Positions 18,058 to 27,420 are shown, counted from the stretch's first letter. The stretch: 64,000 bases of DNA from Hymenobacter jeollabukensis (GCF_005771675.1 NZ_VAJM01000001.1:806001-870000), one strand, 5' to 3'. Made by a program: numbers and translations. Notes: generated from the letters alone by a model not told the origin.

Positions 18058-19578
18058 ATGCGCATCCTGCTCACCGGCGCCACCGGCTACATCGGCCAGC
18101 GCCTGCTGCCGCTGCTGGTCACGGCCGGCCACGACGTGACCTGCCTGGTGCGCGACCCGCGCCGCTTCGAGCTGCCGGCGCCGCTGCGGGAGCGGGTGCG
18201 GGTGGTAGCGGCCGATCTGCGCCAGCCCGATACGCTGCGGCAGCTCCCCACCGATTTCGACGCGGCGTATTACCTGGTACACAGCATGAGCACCAATGGC
18301 CGCGACTTTGCCCGCGTGGAGCAGGAATCGGCGCGCAACTTCGTGCAGTACCTCGACCAGACCACGGTGCAGCAGGTGATTTACCTCTCGGGCATCGTCA
18401 ACGACGCGCACCTCTCGGAGCACCTTCGCTCCCGGCAGGGAGTGGAAGAGGAGCTGCGCGGCGCCGCCCGGGCCCGGCTCACGGTGCTGCGGGCCAGCAT
18501 CGTCATCGGCTCGGGCTCGGCCTCCTTTGAAATCATCCGCGACCTGGTGGAAAAGCTGCCGGTGATGGTGGGGCCGCGCTGGCTGAACTCGCGCTGCCAA
18601 CCAATCGGCGTGCGCGACGTGATGCACTACCTCACGGCGGTGCTCGGCCACCCCGGCTGCCTGGGCCAGGCCTTCGACATCGGCGGGCCCGACGTGCTGA
18701 CTTACCGGCAGATGCTGGAGGGCCTGGCCCGGCAGCGCGGCTTCCGGCGCTACATCGTCACGGTGCCGGTGCTCACGCCGCGGCTGTCGTCGTGGTGGTT
18801 GTTTCTGGTCACGCGCACCTCGTTTTCGCTGGCCCAGAGTTTGGTCGACTCCCTGCGCAACGACACCATAGTGGATCCGCAGCGCAGTATCGCGCGGGTG
18901 CTGCCCCACCACTGCATGAGCTACCCCGAGGCCCTGGCGCTGGCGTTTCAGCGCATCGAGCAGAACGAGGTGGTGAGCAGCTGGAAGGACGCGGCCAGCA
19001 GCGGCGTGGCCGCCGACAACTACATGGATTACCTGCAGATTCCGCAGCAGGGCATGTTTTTCGACCGGCAGACGCTGCGCTTCACCCGCCCGCCCGCGGA
19101 GGTGCTCGACAACGTCTGGCGCATCGGCGGGCAGCGCGGCTGGTACAAGGTGGACTGGCTCTGGCGGGTGCGCGGCGTGCTCGACAAGCTGGCGGGCGGC
19201 GTGGGCCTGCGCCGGGGCCGCCGCTCCCCCACCGACCTGCGCCCCGGCGACCCGCTGGACTTCTGGCGGGTGCTGGTGGCCGACCGCGCCGGGCGGCGCC
19301 TGCTGCTCTACGCCGAAATGAAGCTGCCCGGCGAGGCCTGGCTGCAGTTCCGCATCCTCGACAACGCCGACGGCTCGCACACCTTGGAGCAGCTGGCCGC
19401 GTTTCGGCCCCGGGGGCTGGCCGGGCGGCTGTACTGGTACGCGCTGGTGCCCTTCCACTTCGTCATCTTCCGGGGCATGATTGAGAACATCGGGCAGTAC
19501 CCCTCCGCCGGGGCCACGCCAGCAGCCGGCTCGTCGCCGAAGCCCGCCGCGCAGGGGGCCGCGCAGGGGGCCGCGTAA
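18058..19578 (+). CDS. SDR-type NAD(P)-binding protein with DUF2867 domain
   Basis: The protein has 506 residues. The N-terminal half is a Rossmann NmrA-like domain with GATGYIGQRL at residues 7-16 and VIYLSGIV near 105. The C-terminal half is DUF2867 (GDPLDFWRVLVADRAGRRLL, AEMKLPGEAWLQF, FHFVIFRGMIENI). This two-domain form is a known family of uncharacterised reductases or NAD(P)H sensors. The last residues contain a small repeated GAAQGAA. The 289-bp gap before it holds no gene. Confidence 0.88.
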   Translation: MRILLTGATGYIGQRLLPLLVTAGHDVTCLVRDPRRFELPAPLRERVRVVAADLRQPDTLRQLPTDFDAAYYLVHSMSTNGRDFARVEQESARNFVQYLDQTTVQQVIYLSGIVNDAHLSEHLRSRQGVEEELRGAARARLTVLRASIVIGSGSASFEIIRDLVEKLPVMVGPRWLNSRCQPIGVRDVMHYLTAVLGHPGCLGQAFDIGGPDVLTYRQMLEGLARQRGFRRYIVTVPVLTPRLSSWWLFLVTRTSFSLAQSLVDSLRNDTIVDPQRSIARVLPHHCMSYPEALALAFQRIEQNEVVSSWKDAASSGVAADNYMDYLQIPQQGMFFDRQTLRFTRPPAEVLDNVWRIGGQRGWYKVDWLWRVRGVLDKLAGGVGLRRGRRSPTDLRPGDPLDFWRVLVADRAGRRLLLYAEMKLPGEAWLQFRILDNADGSHTLEQLAAFRPRGLAGRLYWYALVPFHFVIFRGMIENIGQYPSAGATPAAGSSPKPAAQGAAQGAA

Positions 19579-19743
19579 AGTCTATTTATTCCGACATTTA
19601 TTCTTTACAAATCAATACATTACCCGCAATACCGCCGCTCCGGACGCGTCAGATGCTGACTGACATTGCGGGTGCTTTCGGCGCGCCCAGTCGTACTTTC
19701 CGCAGCTGCTTCCGGGTAGGCGGCCCCGCTATTTCCCGCCTCT

Positions 19744-21597
19744 ATGCCGCACTTCTCCGCCTTCCTGCTGCCCTCCCCCGTCGGCCACCACTATTACACC
19801 ACGTTTTACGTGCTGGCCTTTTTGCTCAACCAAGCGCTGCTGCTCTGGGTGGGCTACCGGCGCGGCTACCCGCTGCGCTCCTGGCTGCTGCTGACCACCG
19901 GCGTCACGCTGGCCTTCATCGTGGGCACCAAGCTCATAGCCGCGCCGGGCACCGACTGGGCCGCGCTGTGGCAGCACGGGCAATGGCCGGCCGGCACGGC
20001 ACGCTCGGTGCTGGGCGGGGCCATTGGGGGCGCGCTGGCCGGACTGGCGCTGCGGCGCTGGCTGGGCTACAGCTGGCACGCACTGGATGCCTTTTGCCTG
20101 CCCATGGCCGCCGCCTACGCCGTGCAGTGCGTGGGTTGCCTGCTCACCGGCTGCTGCTTCGGCCACGTGGCCGACTGGGGCGTGCAGTACGCCCCCGACA
20201 CCTTGCCCTACCTGGCGCAGGTGCAGCGCGGGCTGATTCCGGCTACGGCCGCGCACTCCCTGCCGGTGCTGCCCACGCAGGCGCTGTCGGGGCTACTGGT
20301 GCTGGGCGTGGGCGGGCTGCTGTGGGCGCTGCGCCACCGGCCCTGGCCGGGCGGCAGCTGGCGGCTGCTGCAGGTGGCCCTGCTGCTGCTGGGCCGCTTC
20401 CTGATCGAGTTCGGGCGCGACCCGGCCGGCGAGCAGGTGGGCGCCGGGCTGACGACGCTGGGCGGCGTGGCGCTGAAGCAGGTGCAATGGACCCTGCTGC
20501 CGCTGCTGCTGCTGTTTGGCTGGGGCTGGTGGCGGCGCACCCGGCCGCGGACCACGGCCCCGGCGGCGGACGTGGTGCCTGCCAATCATTCGCTGCGCAT
20601 CCTGCTGGGCGTGGCGGCCATGCTGGCCCTCACGGCCCTGCTGGGCCCGGCCGCCTTCACCCTGCCCGAGGTGCTGGTGATAAAAGCCGGCCTGACGGTG
20701 GTGCTCCTGACCGAAGCCGTTGCCCTACTGCGCAGCCGCGCCGAAGCCGGCCCGCACCGCCTGAGCTTGCCGCTGGGGCTGGCGTCGGTGGTGCTGCTGT
20801 TTACCAACCAGGCGCCGGCCCCGGCCGATTCAGCGACGGTGCGCCGCTACCTAACGCTGGGCGTGGGCGGGGTCGGGGGAGCATACGACCAGCAACACAC
20901 GGAATCGGGCTGCAGCGTAAACTCCTCGCGCACAGCCTATTACCACCGCTACCGGGTGGCGGGCGGCACCGTCGAATACACGGTGCAGAACCCTCGCCGG
21001 GCTTTCCGGGCGCTGGGTGTGGGCGTGTGGCGAGGCTCCGAAGATATCGGCATCAGGCAATTGGACCCCAATGGACCATTCGTCACTGGCAATCCGGATT
21101 ATGTGCTGCACCGCCGGCTCTGGGACATCAATCCCTACCTAGAATACCGTTACCCCGACGGCGGCGACTGGGGAATCGGCTTTCGGACCGGGTTGCACAT
21201 CGGGCAGCTAGGGTACTCTGATAATGCCATACGGCGCGAGGCCAGCTCCGGCAGGTCGCGCCCACTGCAAGTGCTGCCCGAAGCGTCGCTGTGGACCGGG
21301 GTACGCCGCGTGGCTTATCTGCAAATGGATTTTGGGACGGGGCCGCTGGCCCTGGGCAACTACATGTACCGCCTAGGGGTGGGCTCGGGCCTGGGCGCCA
21401 CCGACGGCGGCCACCTGCTGGCGGGCCTGGCCTTTGCCAGTCACTACCCGCAGCCGGTAATGGGCTTTGTCAGCGGGCAGCTTCGGCTGGGCCGCACCGG
21501 CCTGCTGCTGGAGCCCTACGCCGCCACTGACTTCGGCCGCCACTACCAGCTCAACGGCCAGCTGCGCTACGCCCTGCCGCTGGGGGGCGGCCGCTAG
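19744..21597 (+). CDS. Lgt-like membrane domain fused to a barrel-like C-terminal domain
   Basis: The protein has 617 residues. Residues 1 to about 260 look like a prolipoprotein diacylglyceryl transferase-type membrane domain, with several helices, CVGCLLTGCCFGH near residue 137 and RFLIEFGRDP near 220. Three more helices follow, the last near 350. From about residue 365 the chain becomes a Gly/Tyr-rich strand pattern (YLTLGVGGVGGAY, YLEYRYPDGGDWGIGFRTG, GVGSGLGATDGGHLLAGLAF) ending as outer-membrane barrel proteins do. The stop codon shares a CTAG with the convergent gene's stop. True lipoprotein-modifying activity is uncertain. A TAcTTTCC -7-like box lies at about 19695. Confidence 0.75.
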   Translation: MPHFSAFLLPSPVGHHYYTTFYVLAFLLNQALLLWVGYRRGYPLRSWLLLTTGVTLAFIVGTKLIAAPGTDWAALWQHGQWPAGTARSVLGGAIGGALAGLALRRWLGYSWHALDAFCLPMAAAYAVQCVGCLLTGCCFGHVADWGVQYAPDTLPYLAQVQRGLIPATAAHSLPVLPTQALSGLLVLGVGGLLWALRHRPWPGGSWRLLQVALLLLGRFLIEFGRDPAGEQVGAGLTTLGGVALKQVQWTLLPLLLLFGWGWWRRTRPRTTAPAADVVPANHSLRILLGVAAMLALTALLGPAAFTLPEVLVIKAGLTVVLLTEAVALLRSRAEAGPHRLSLPLGLASVVLLFTNQAPAPADSATVRRYLTLGVGGVGGAYDQQHTESGCSVNSSRTAYYHRYRVAGGTVEYTVQNPRRAFRALGVGVWRGSEDIGIRQLDPNGPFVTGNPDYVLHRRLWDINPYLEYRYPDGGDWGIGFRTGLHIGQLGYSDNAIRREASSGRSRPLQVLPEASLWTGVRRVAYLQMDFGTGPLALGNYMYRLGVGSGLGATDGGHLLAGLAFASHYPQPVMGFVSGQLRLGRTGLLLEPYAATDFGRHYQLNGQLRYALPLGGGR

Positions 21598-21824
21598 CCA
21601 CCCAGCCGCCGAATCAGCCAGAGCACCGCGCTTAGCGCCAAGCTCACCAGCAGCATGGACATCAGCGGGGCGTAGAATCGAAAGCCCGGCCGCTCCACCC
21701 GGATGTCGCCAGGCAGGCGGCCGAACCAGCTGAGCCAGCTGCTGCCGCTCCGCCAGATAACGGCGCCGGGCACGGCCAGGTCGAGGCCCAGCACGACGAG
21801 GCGCTTACCGAGGTGGGGCGACAT
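21594..21824 (-). CDS. DUF2905 small membrane protein
   Basis: This 76-residue protein matches DUF2905: a first helix (VVLGLDLAVPGAVIW), the signature GRLPGDIRVERPGFRFYAP, and a second helix (MSMLLVSLALSAVLWLI). The family is found across bacteria, is inner-membrane, and its function is unknown. Its start lies inside the end of the upstream gene (20-bp overlap), so translation is probably coupled. Confidence 0.9.
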   Translation of the reverse strand: MSPHLGKRLVVLGLDLAVPGAVIWRSGSSWLSWFGRLPGDIRVERPGFRFYAPLMSMLLVSLALSAVLWLIRRLGG

Positions 21825-22779
21825 GGTCGTCAGAAGCGGTGGTGGGCTGCCAGCGTTGGCTACGGCGCAGCCCTACCAAGTACGTGTACACGTATTCCAG
21901 GCCCGGCGTGCCCTCACCGTTGGCATCCCGAATGGTTTTCGTGCGCCCACCGTCGTAGGTTATCGTCAGCTCGACGCGAGGATGATGGTTCAGGTCGCCC
22001 CCGTCATACTGGTTGCGGCAGCGACTGAAACGCACGTAATTCAGCAAACCGGCCATATCGGCCCGGCAGGCGCTGTCGAGCTGCGTCGTCAGGGCCTGCC
22101 GGCTGATCTGTTGAGGTGCTAGCACCGGGTATTCCGTCGTTTGCAGGTAAGCCCGGTCATCTGGTTCGATGCGCAGATCGAGTTCTTCGTGGTCGTGATA
22201 AGTCAGCTTCCAGGTCAGGCGAATAGCCTCGATGCGGTGCCGCGTTGGACGGCGCTGCACGGGCAGAAACGCGCCGTACGTGTAGGCCAGCAGCTGGGTG
22301 TGCCGGTTGCGCAAGCGACCGTTGCTTCCCCGGCGGCGGGCAAAATCGGTGTAGCGTAGCAGCGCCTGCCCGCGCCGGTACACGACCTGGGCCGTGGGCT
22401 GGCGGCGGTGGACGGCGTTGTAAAAGCTACGCACCGCCCGCAGGCGGCTACCGCCCATATCCAGCACGCAGAACACCAGCGGAATATCCGCCCGCCGGGC
22501 CAGCACCAGCAAATCAGTGCGCCCGTTGCCGTCAAAATCAGCCTTGCACCACGTCTGGCCGCCACGCACGGCAAAACGGGTATTGCGGTACGGACGGTAC
22601 GCGCTGACGGCCGAGTCGCCCAGCACGGCGGCGGCATATTCCCAGCCCAGCGGCCGGATCAGGGCCAGCACGGCATCGTCGGTGCGGATGGAGTCGAGGC
22701 GGCTGGCCTGCGCGGCGGCCGGCCGGTGGCCACCGAGGACCAGCAGCCCCGCCAGCAGCCGCAGGGTACGGCGCCGCAT
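21805..22779 (-). CDS. secreted protein with FG-GAP-like segment, function unknown
   Basis: The protein has 324 residues. The start is ATG 22779, which opens a signal peptide (RRRTLRLLAGLLVLGGHRP). ADFDGNGRTDLLVLARR near residue 85 resembles a single FG-GAP/VCBS calcium-loop unit, and the C-terminal part (HPRVELTITYDGGRTKTI) is beta-rich. Not assigned to a named family. It overlaps the gene before it by 1 bp (TGATG) and the gene after it by 20 bp, so the three form a tight operon. Confidence 0.7.
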   Translation of the reverse strand: MRRRTLRLLAGLLVLGGHRPAAAQASRLDSIRTDDAVLALIRPLGWEYAAAVLGDSAVSAYRPYRNTRFAVRGGQTWCKADFDGNGRTDLLVLARRADIPLVFCVLDMGGSRLRAVRSFYNAVHRRQPTAQVVYRRGQALLRYTDFARRRGSNGRLRNRHTQLLAYTYGAFLPVQRRPTRHRIEAIRLTWKLTYHDHEELDLRIEPDDRAYLQTTEYPVLAPQQISRQALTTQLDSACRADMAGLLNYVRFSRCRNQYDGGDLNHHPRVELTITYDGGRTKTIRDANGEGTPGLEYVYTYLVGLRRSQRWQPTTASDDHVAPPR

Positions 22780-23111
22780 CAGCGCACCAGCGACAAAAAC
22801 GCCACCGTCACCGCCACTACAATCACCGTGTACGCACCCAGCGCCCACCACTCGGCGCGGCGGCTGAAATCGTACGGGTAGCGCTGCCGGACGCGCTGTT
22901 GCAGCCACACCGAGGCCATGAAGCCGATGAACACCACCGCCAGCGCCACGTTGCTGGGCAGCACCTGCCGGAACATCAGCAGCAACGCCAGCAGCGGCAG
23001 CAGGCCCACGAGGTAGCCCAGCAGCCGGGCGCGGAACAGGGCGGCGGGCTGAATTTCTGGGACCGGGGCAGGCGTGGGGGCCGGGCGGCGTTTGGTGGGT
23101 CTCTTGGCCAT
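22779..23111 (-). CDS. small membrane protein, three helices
   Basis: This 110-residue protein has a Pro/Lys/Arg-rich cytosolic N-terminus (AKRPTKRRPAPTPAPVPE) and three hydrophobic segments (LLGYLVGLLPLLALLLMF, VALAVVFIGFMASVWL, WALGAYTVIVVAVTVAFL). I do not recognise the family. It begins 3 bp after the broken zinc-ribbon gene and is coupled to the next gene by a TGATG overlap. Confidence 0.7.
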   Translation of the reverse strand: MAKRPTKRRPAPTPAPVPEIQPAALFRARLLGYLVGLLPLLALLLMFRQVLPSNVALAVVFIGFMASVWLQQRVRQRYPYDFSRRAEWWALGAYTVIVVAVTVAFLSLVR

Positions 23112-23114
23112 GCT

Positions 23115-23522
23115 TTAAATATCAAGGCGCGGGAATTTGCTCTGTACAGCGAGTATGTTGCGTCCTTCCTTGCTTTCGGGTAAGAACGACGCATACCGAT
23201 TTAACCCGCTAATCTGAACCAAGAGCCGCCCGCAAGCCTCGCACTGATACATCCGGCGGAAGCAATTCAGATAGTACCGGCTTATAAGATCAGCAATCAG
23301 GCTTTCATCCCTCAGATTAGTAGGGTAATCGTCGCTGAAGTTCCGGCGAATTCAATCAGTTCTTCGACCTTCCTGCGTAGCCTTTACCAGCCCGGCCAGC
23401 GCATTCGGAAGTTGCGCATACAAGTTCTCCTGATGCTGATCCGGAATCAAATCAGCTTTGTAAGGCAGATTATCCGTCTGGTCAACGATGACGTGGCCAC
23501 AGTCACACAATAGTTTGCTCAT
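23115..23522 (-). pseudogene. zinc-ribbon protein gene split by an in-frame TGA
   Basis: The frame from ATG 23522 reads well (SKLLCDCGHVIVDQTDNLPY, then QHQENLYAQLPNALAGLVKA) until TGA at 23352-23354. It then continues in the same frame for 78 codons with good protein character (NFSDDYPTNLRDESLIADLI, MYQCEACGRLLVQ, FLPESKEGRNILAVQ) to TAA 23115. Cys pairs at both ends (CDCGH, CEACGR) suggest a zinc ribbon. Near the stop the next frame reads KVEELIEF, so two compensating small indels are also possible. It lies 13 bp after topB. Confidence 0.65.
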
Positions 23523-23535
23523 TACCGCAAGCTGC

Positions 23536-26103
23536 TCACGCCTTCTTCTCGAACACGAACTTCACCTCGCCCTCGGCCGTGACTTCCAGCGCGGCCTCGA
23601 ACTTCTGGCCGGTGCGCTGGGAGGTGAAGCCGCGGATGACGTCGGATTTGCCGCGGCGCAGCAGCTTGGCCACCTGGGCGTCGGTGAGCTGCCGGCCGCA
23701 GAGCTCCAGGGGCACCCGGAACTGGCAGTCCTCGCGGAAGCGGGAGCAGCCCCAGGCGGTTTTGCCCTTGAGCATGGTGCCCAGGCGACACACCGGGCAG
23801 GGAATCTGCTGGGGCTTATCGTCGGCGGCGGGCTTGCTTTCGGCGGCGCGCAGCAGCTCCGGCTCGTGCCGGGCGTTCAGCCCGATGGCCGCGTCGAACT
23901 TCTGGCCCACGTCGTCGACGAAGCCCTTGATGACGGGCGTGCGGCCCTTCGTGAACAGGGCCGTGAGCTGCTTGTCGGTGAACTTCTTGCCCTCGAATAC
24001 CAACGGTAGTCGGAATTTGCAACCCTCCTTCCAACGCGAGCAGCCGAAAGCGGTTTTACCCTTCAGGACGTGACCCTTGCCGCAGGCCGGGCAGCTCCCG
24101 AGGGCGCCTTCAGGGCCGGGCGCGGCCCCGGCAGCCGGGGCGGCAGGCTTGGCGGCCGACTTCGCCGGGGCTTTGCTGCCGCCGTTTTTGGCCGCGGCCG
24201 CCGCCGCGTCGGTGGCGGTGGGTGGCAGGGCCACCATGCGGGCGCGGTCCTGCTTCACCTCCAACACCATTTCCTGCACCAGCGTCTTCAGCTCGGCCAG
24301 AAACTGGTCGGACTCCAGGTTGCCGGCCTCGATCTGGCGCAGCTTCCGCTCCCACTGCCCGGTCAGCTCGGCCGATTTCAGGGTGGGGTTGCGAATCAGG
24401 CCGATCAGCTCGACGCCGGTCGGCGTGGGCACGATGCGCTTTTTCTCCCGCTGGATGTAGCCGCGCTTGAACAGCGTTTCGATGATGGCGGCGCGGGTGC
24501 TGGGCCGGCCGATGCCGTTTTCCTTCATGGCCAGGCGCAGCTCCTCGTCGTCTACGTTGCGGCCGGCGGTTTCCATGCCGCGCAGCAGCATGGCCTCGGT
24601 GTACTCGCGCGGGGGCTGGGTTACTTTCTGGTCCAGCCGGGGCTTGTGCGGGCCCGATTCGTCCTTCACGAAGCTGGGCAGCACGGTATTCACCACGTCG
24701 TCGTCGCCCTCGCCGGCTTTGGCGGTGCTCGGGGCCTGCTGCTGCGTCGGGTCGCCGTAGACGATGCGCCAACCGGGGCTCAGAATCTGCCGGCCGCGCA
24801 CCCGGAAGGGGTAGCCGGCCGCCGCCGCCGTTACCGTCGTATTGGAGACTTCGCAGTCGGGGTAAAACGCGGCCAGGAAGCGGCGCACGATGATGTCGTA
24901 CACGTTCGACTCCCAGGTGCTCAGCCCGCCGGGCGCGTTGCCGGTGGGGATGATGGCGTGGTGGTCGGTGACTTTGTTGTTGTTGAAGACCTTGGTGGAC
25001 TTGCGGATTTTCTGCCCCAGCAGCGGCTGCACCAGGCTGTGGTACGGCCCGCTGATGCCCTGCAGAATGCCCGGAATCTTAGCGTACTGGTCGTCGGGCA
25101 GGAAGGTGGTGTCGACGCGCGGGTAGCTGACCACCTTCTTCTCGTAGAGCGCCTGCACGGTTTTGAGGGTATCCTCGGCCGAGAGGCCCAGCTGGTTGTT
25201 GCACTGCACCTGCAGCGAGGTCAGGTCGAAGAGCGAGGGCGGCGACTCCAGCGCCTTTTTGATTTCGACGCCGGTAATGACCAGCGGCACATCCTTCACC
25301 GCTTCCATGGCCTTATCGGCCTCTTCCTGGCTCACGAAATAGCCGCGGGCCTTCAGGCGGGCCTTTTCGTCCGGCTCGTCGTCCTCGGCCTTGCCCTTCT
25401 TGGGCGGCGCCACGTGGCTGAACATGGTGCCGCGGTACTCGGTGCGCAACACCCAGTACGGCTCCGGCTTGAAGTTCTGAATCTCGTGGTAGCGGTCGAC
25501 CAGCAAAGCCAGCGTGGGCGTCTGCACCCGGCCCAGGCTGAGCACCTGGCCCCGGCCCTGGGCGTATTTCAGCGTGAACAAGCGGGTGGCGTTCAGCCCC
25601 AGCAGCCAGTCGCCGATGGCGCGGCTCTTGCCGGCCATGTACAGGCGGTCGAATTCCTTGCCGTCGCGCAGGTTGGCGAAGCCCTGGCGGATGGCTTCTT
25701 CGGTCAGGGACGAAATCCAGAGGCGCTTGAAGGGCTTGCGGTACTTGGCCTCGGTGAGCACCCAGCGCTGAATCACCTCCCCTTCCTGCCCGGCGTCGCC
25801 GCAGTTGATAACCTCTTCCGCGTCGGCCAGCAGGCGCTTGATGGTGGCAAACTGCTTGCGCACCCCGTCGTCCTCCATCAGCTTGATGCCGAACTGCTCG
25901 GGCAGCATGGGCAGGTCGTGGATGCTCCAGCGCTTCCACTCGGGATGGTAGTCCTGGGGCTCCTTGAGAGTACAGAAGTGCCCGAACGTCCAGGTGACCT
26001 GGTAGCCGTTGCCCTCGAAGTAGCCGTCCATGCGCAGGCGGGCGCCGAGCACGTTGGCAATTTCGCGGGCGACGCTGGGCTTCTCGGCAATGCAGACTTT
26101 CAC
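23536..26103 (-). CDS. topB: DNA topoisomerase III
   Basis: This 855-residue type IA topoisomerase cuts and rejoins single DNA strands, helping to separate recombined or replicated chromosomes. The start is a GTG (VKVCIAEKPSVAREIANVL), the usual N-terminus; no ATG fits. The Toprim site is at the N-terminus, the nucleophile is Tyr327 in SYPRVDT, and GIGRPSTRAAIIETLFKRGY is the conserved late block. The C-terminus carries two copies of a topoisomerase tail repeat (CPACGKGHVLKGKTAFGCSR, and CPVCRLGTMLKGKTAWGCSR). Confidence 0.95.
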   Translation of the reverse strand: MKVCIAEKPSVAREIANVLGARLRMDGYFEGNGYQVTWTFGHFCTLKEPQDYHPEWKRWSIHDLPMLPEQFGIKLMEDDGVRKQFATIKRLLADAEEVINCGDAGQEGEVIQRWVLTEAKYRKPFKRLWISSLTEEAIRQGFANLRDGKEFDRLYMAGKSRAIGDWLLGLNATRLFTLKYAQGRGQVLSLGRVQTPTLALLVDRYHEIQNFKPEPYWVLRTEYRGTMFSHVAPPKKGKAEDDEPDEKARLKARGYFVSQEEADKAMEAVKDVPLVITGVEIKKALESPPSLFDLTSLQVQCNNQLGLSAEDTLKTVQALYEKKVVSYPRVDTTFLPDDQYAKIPGILQGISGPYHSLVQPLLGQKIRKSTKVFNNNKVTDHHAIIPTGNAPGGLSTWESNVYDIIVRRFLAAFYPDCEVSNTTVTAAAAGYPFRVRGRQILSPGWRIVYGDPTQQQAPSTAKAGEGDDDVVNTVLPSFVKDESGPHKPRLDQKVTQPPREYTEAMLLRGMETAGRNVDDEELRLAMKENGIGRPSTRAAIIETLFKRGYIQREKKRIVPTPTGVELIGLIRNPTLKSAELTGQWERKLRQIEAGNLESDQFLAELKTLVQEMVLEVKQDRARMVALPPTATDAAAAAAKNGGSKAPAKSAAKPAAPAAGAAPGPEGALGSCPACGKGHVLKGKTAFGCSRWKEGCKFRLPLVFEGKKFTDKQLTALFTKGRTPVIKGFVDDVGQKFDAAIGLNARHEPELLRAAESKPAADDKPQQIPCPVCRLGTMLKGKTAWGCSRFREDCQFRVPLELCGRQLTDAQVAKLLRRGKSDVIRGFTSQRTGQKFEAALEVTAEGEVKFVFEKKA

Positions 26104-26234
26104 TACTGGCAGCTTCCCGCTGATGATTCCGGCGGCGCTGACGGCGGGGGCATCAGCGGCGCGTTGAATCAACAAAGATAACCGGAGAAAAAGTCGGGGC
26201 GGGCGGGGGAAGTTGCACTTTTCGCCGGCCCGGG

Positions 26235-26702
26235 CTACGGCAGTTGCTGCTTTACCTGTTCGTACCACTGGTACAAATCCAGATAACCCTCTCCATCGAG
26301 GTAGCGGCTGATGAAGGCGTACAAGGAATCGGTCAGCGTCACCTCAGCTTCCATCCCGTGGTTGGCGTTGATGATGCGGTACCGGGCCAAGTCAGTTGGG
26401 TCGAGCACCACTTCCCACACGTCGGAGGAAATCAGGTAATCGGCCACCTCGAACCGCTGCGCTGCCAACTGGCCGCTGAACTCCAGGATCCAGTCAATGG
26501 GGTTGATTTTGAACAGAAAGTCCTGGACGCATTCAAACCCGTTGCAGTAGCGGTAGAACGCCGCAATGTCGGGCGGCAGCGGGCGGCCCAGAGCCTGCTC
26601 CAGCTGCTGAATAGCCGCTTCAGGAGCTGGCGGATTCAGCTCGATGCCCAGCCGGTGCTGGTTGGCGCGCAGCTTGTCGATAATAGCCTGTAGCGTAATC
26701 AT
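26235..26702 (-). CDS. SMI1/KNR4 (SUKH) family protein
   Basis: This 155-residue cytosolic protein has a typical SUKH pattern. ALGRPLPPDIAAFYRYCNG (residues 43-61) is the signature block, followed by DWILEFSGQ and a C-terminal YLDGEGYLDLYQWYEQV. SUKH proteins often act as immunity proteins in toxin systems, but single copies with other roles are common and no toxin gene is adjacent. The ATG at 26702 is preferred because upstream sequence belongs to another frame. Confidence 0.85.
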   Translation of the reverse strand: MITLQAIIDKLRANQHRLGIELNPPAPEAAIQQLEQALGRPLPPDIAAFYRYCNGFECVQDFLFKINPIDWILEFSGQLAAQRFEVADYLISSDVWEVVLDPTDLARYRIINANHGMEAEVTLTDSLYAFISRYLDGEGYLDLYQWYEQVKQQLP

Positions 26703-26725
26703 AGCGTTTAGAATCAGTTGTAATT

Positions 26726-27295
26726 CTAAACGCGTTGGTTTTTTGGGGCCCGTTCGGCCTCCCCCGCCGCCAGGGCCACTTTCAGCTGTTCCATGCTCCC
26801 GATGACGCCCGAAAACTCGGCCGCCTCGAACCGTTCGTGGTACTGCTGGTACTGGCGCAGCAGCTTGTCGAGCACGAACTGGGTTTCGTCGGCGTAGCCC
26901 TGCTGGCCCACGCACAGCAGGGCGTCGAAAATCAGGGCCTTGATATAGTCGAGCCGCTGCACCGACCAGGCCAGGCACAGGGCCGTGATGACCTCGCGGC
27001 GGAAGCCGGGGGCGCGCTTCATGCGGCGCTTCCACTCGTTGTGCTGCACCTTGTGGGTCATGTACACCACCGCGTCGTTTTCGCCCTGGAAGGCTTTGTT
27101 CAGCGTGCCCTGGGCCGAGCGCCAGTCCTTGTACTGGGCCGTGAGGTAGGTCACCAGCGGGATGAGCACCGCCAGCAGCGGGGCGTAGCTGCGGAACAAG
27201 GCCCAGCCGGTGGTTTCGGTGCCGGAGGCAGCCAGACTTTGGCCGAAGCCCGCGGTGGAAACGAACAGAAACACGAAGGCTGGGAGCCGCTTCAT
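26726..27295 (-). CDS. membrane-anchored protein of unknown function
   Basis: The protein has 189 residues. It opens with a signal-like segment (RLPAFVFLFVSTAGFGQSLA) and has a second hydrophobic helix (LFRSYAPLLAVLIPLVTYL), so it spans the inner membrane. The remainder is a charged helical cytosolic domain (HKVQHNEWKRRMKRAPGFRR, LLRQYQQYHERFEAAEFSG). Not recognised. It ends 23 bp before the SUKH gene, with which it is probably co-transcribed. Confidence 0.65.
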   Translation of the reverse strand: MKRLPAFVFLFVSTAGFGQSLAASGTETTGWALFRSYAPLLAVLIPLVTYLTAQYKDWRSAQGTLNKAFQGENDAVVYMTHKVQHNEWKRRMKRAPGFRREVITALCLAWSVQRLDYIKALIFDALLCVGQQGYADETQFVLDKLLRQYQQYHERFEAAEFSGVIGSMEQLKVALAAGEAERAPKNQRV

Positions 27296-27420
27296 CAAAT
27301 CAGAACGAGAAATCGAAGGCCAAAGCGCACCGCCCGGCGACGGATGCGAGCCGGAAGATAACCACCAACCCCGCTTCGCTCCCAACAGCTTACGCCCGCG
27401 TCTGACTTTTCGCGGCCGTC

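Noticed and set aside
26235-26702. SUKH protein as immunity gene of a toxin system
   Set aside because: No polymorphic toxin, RHS or secretion gene is adjacent; single SUKH genes are common.
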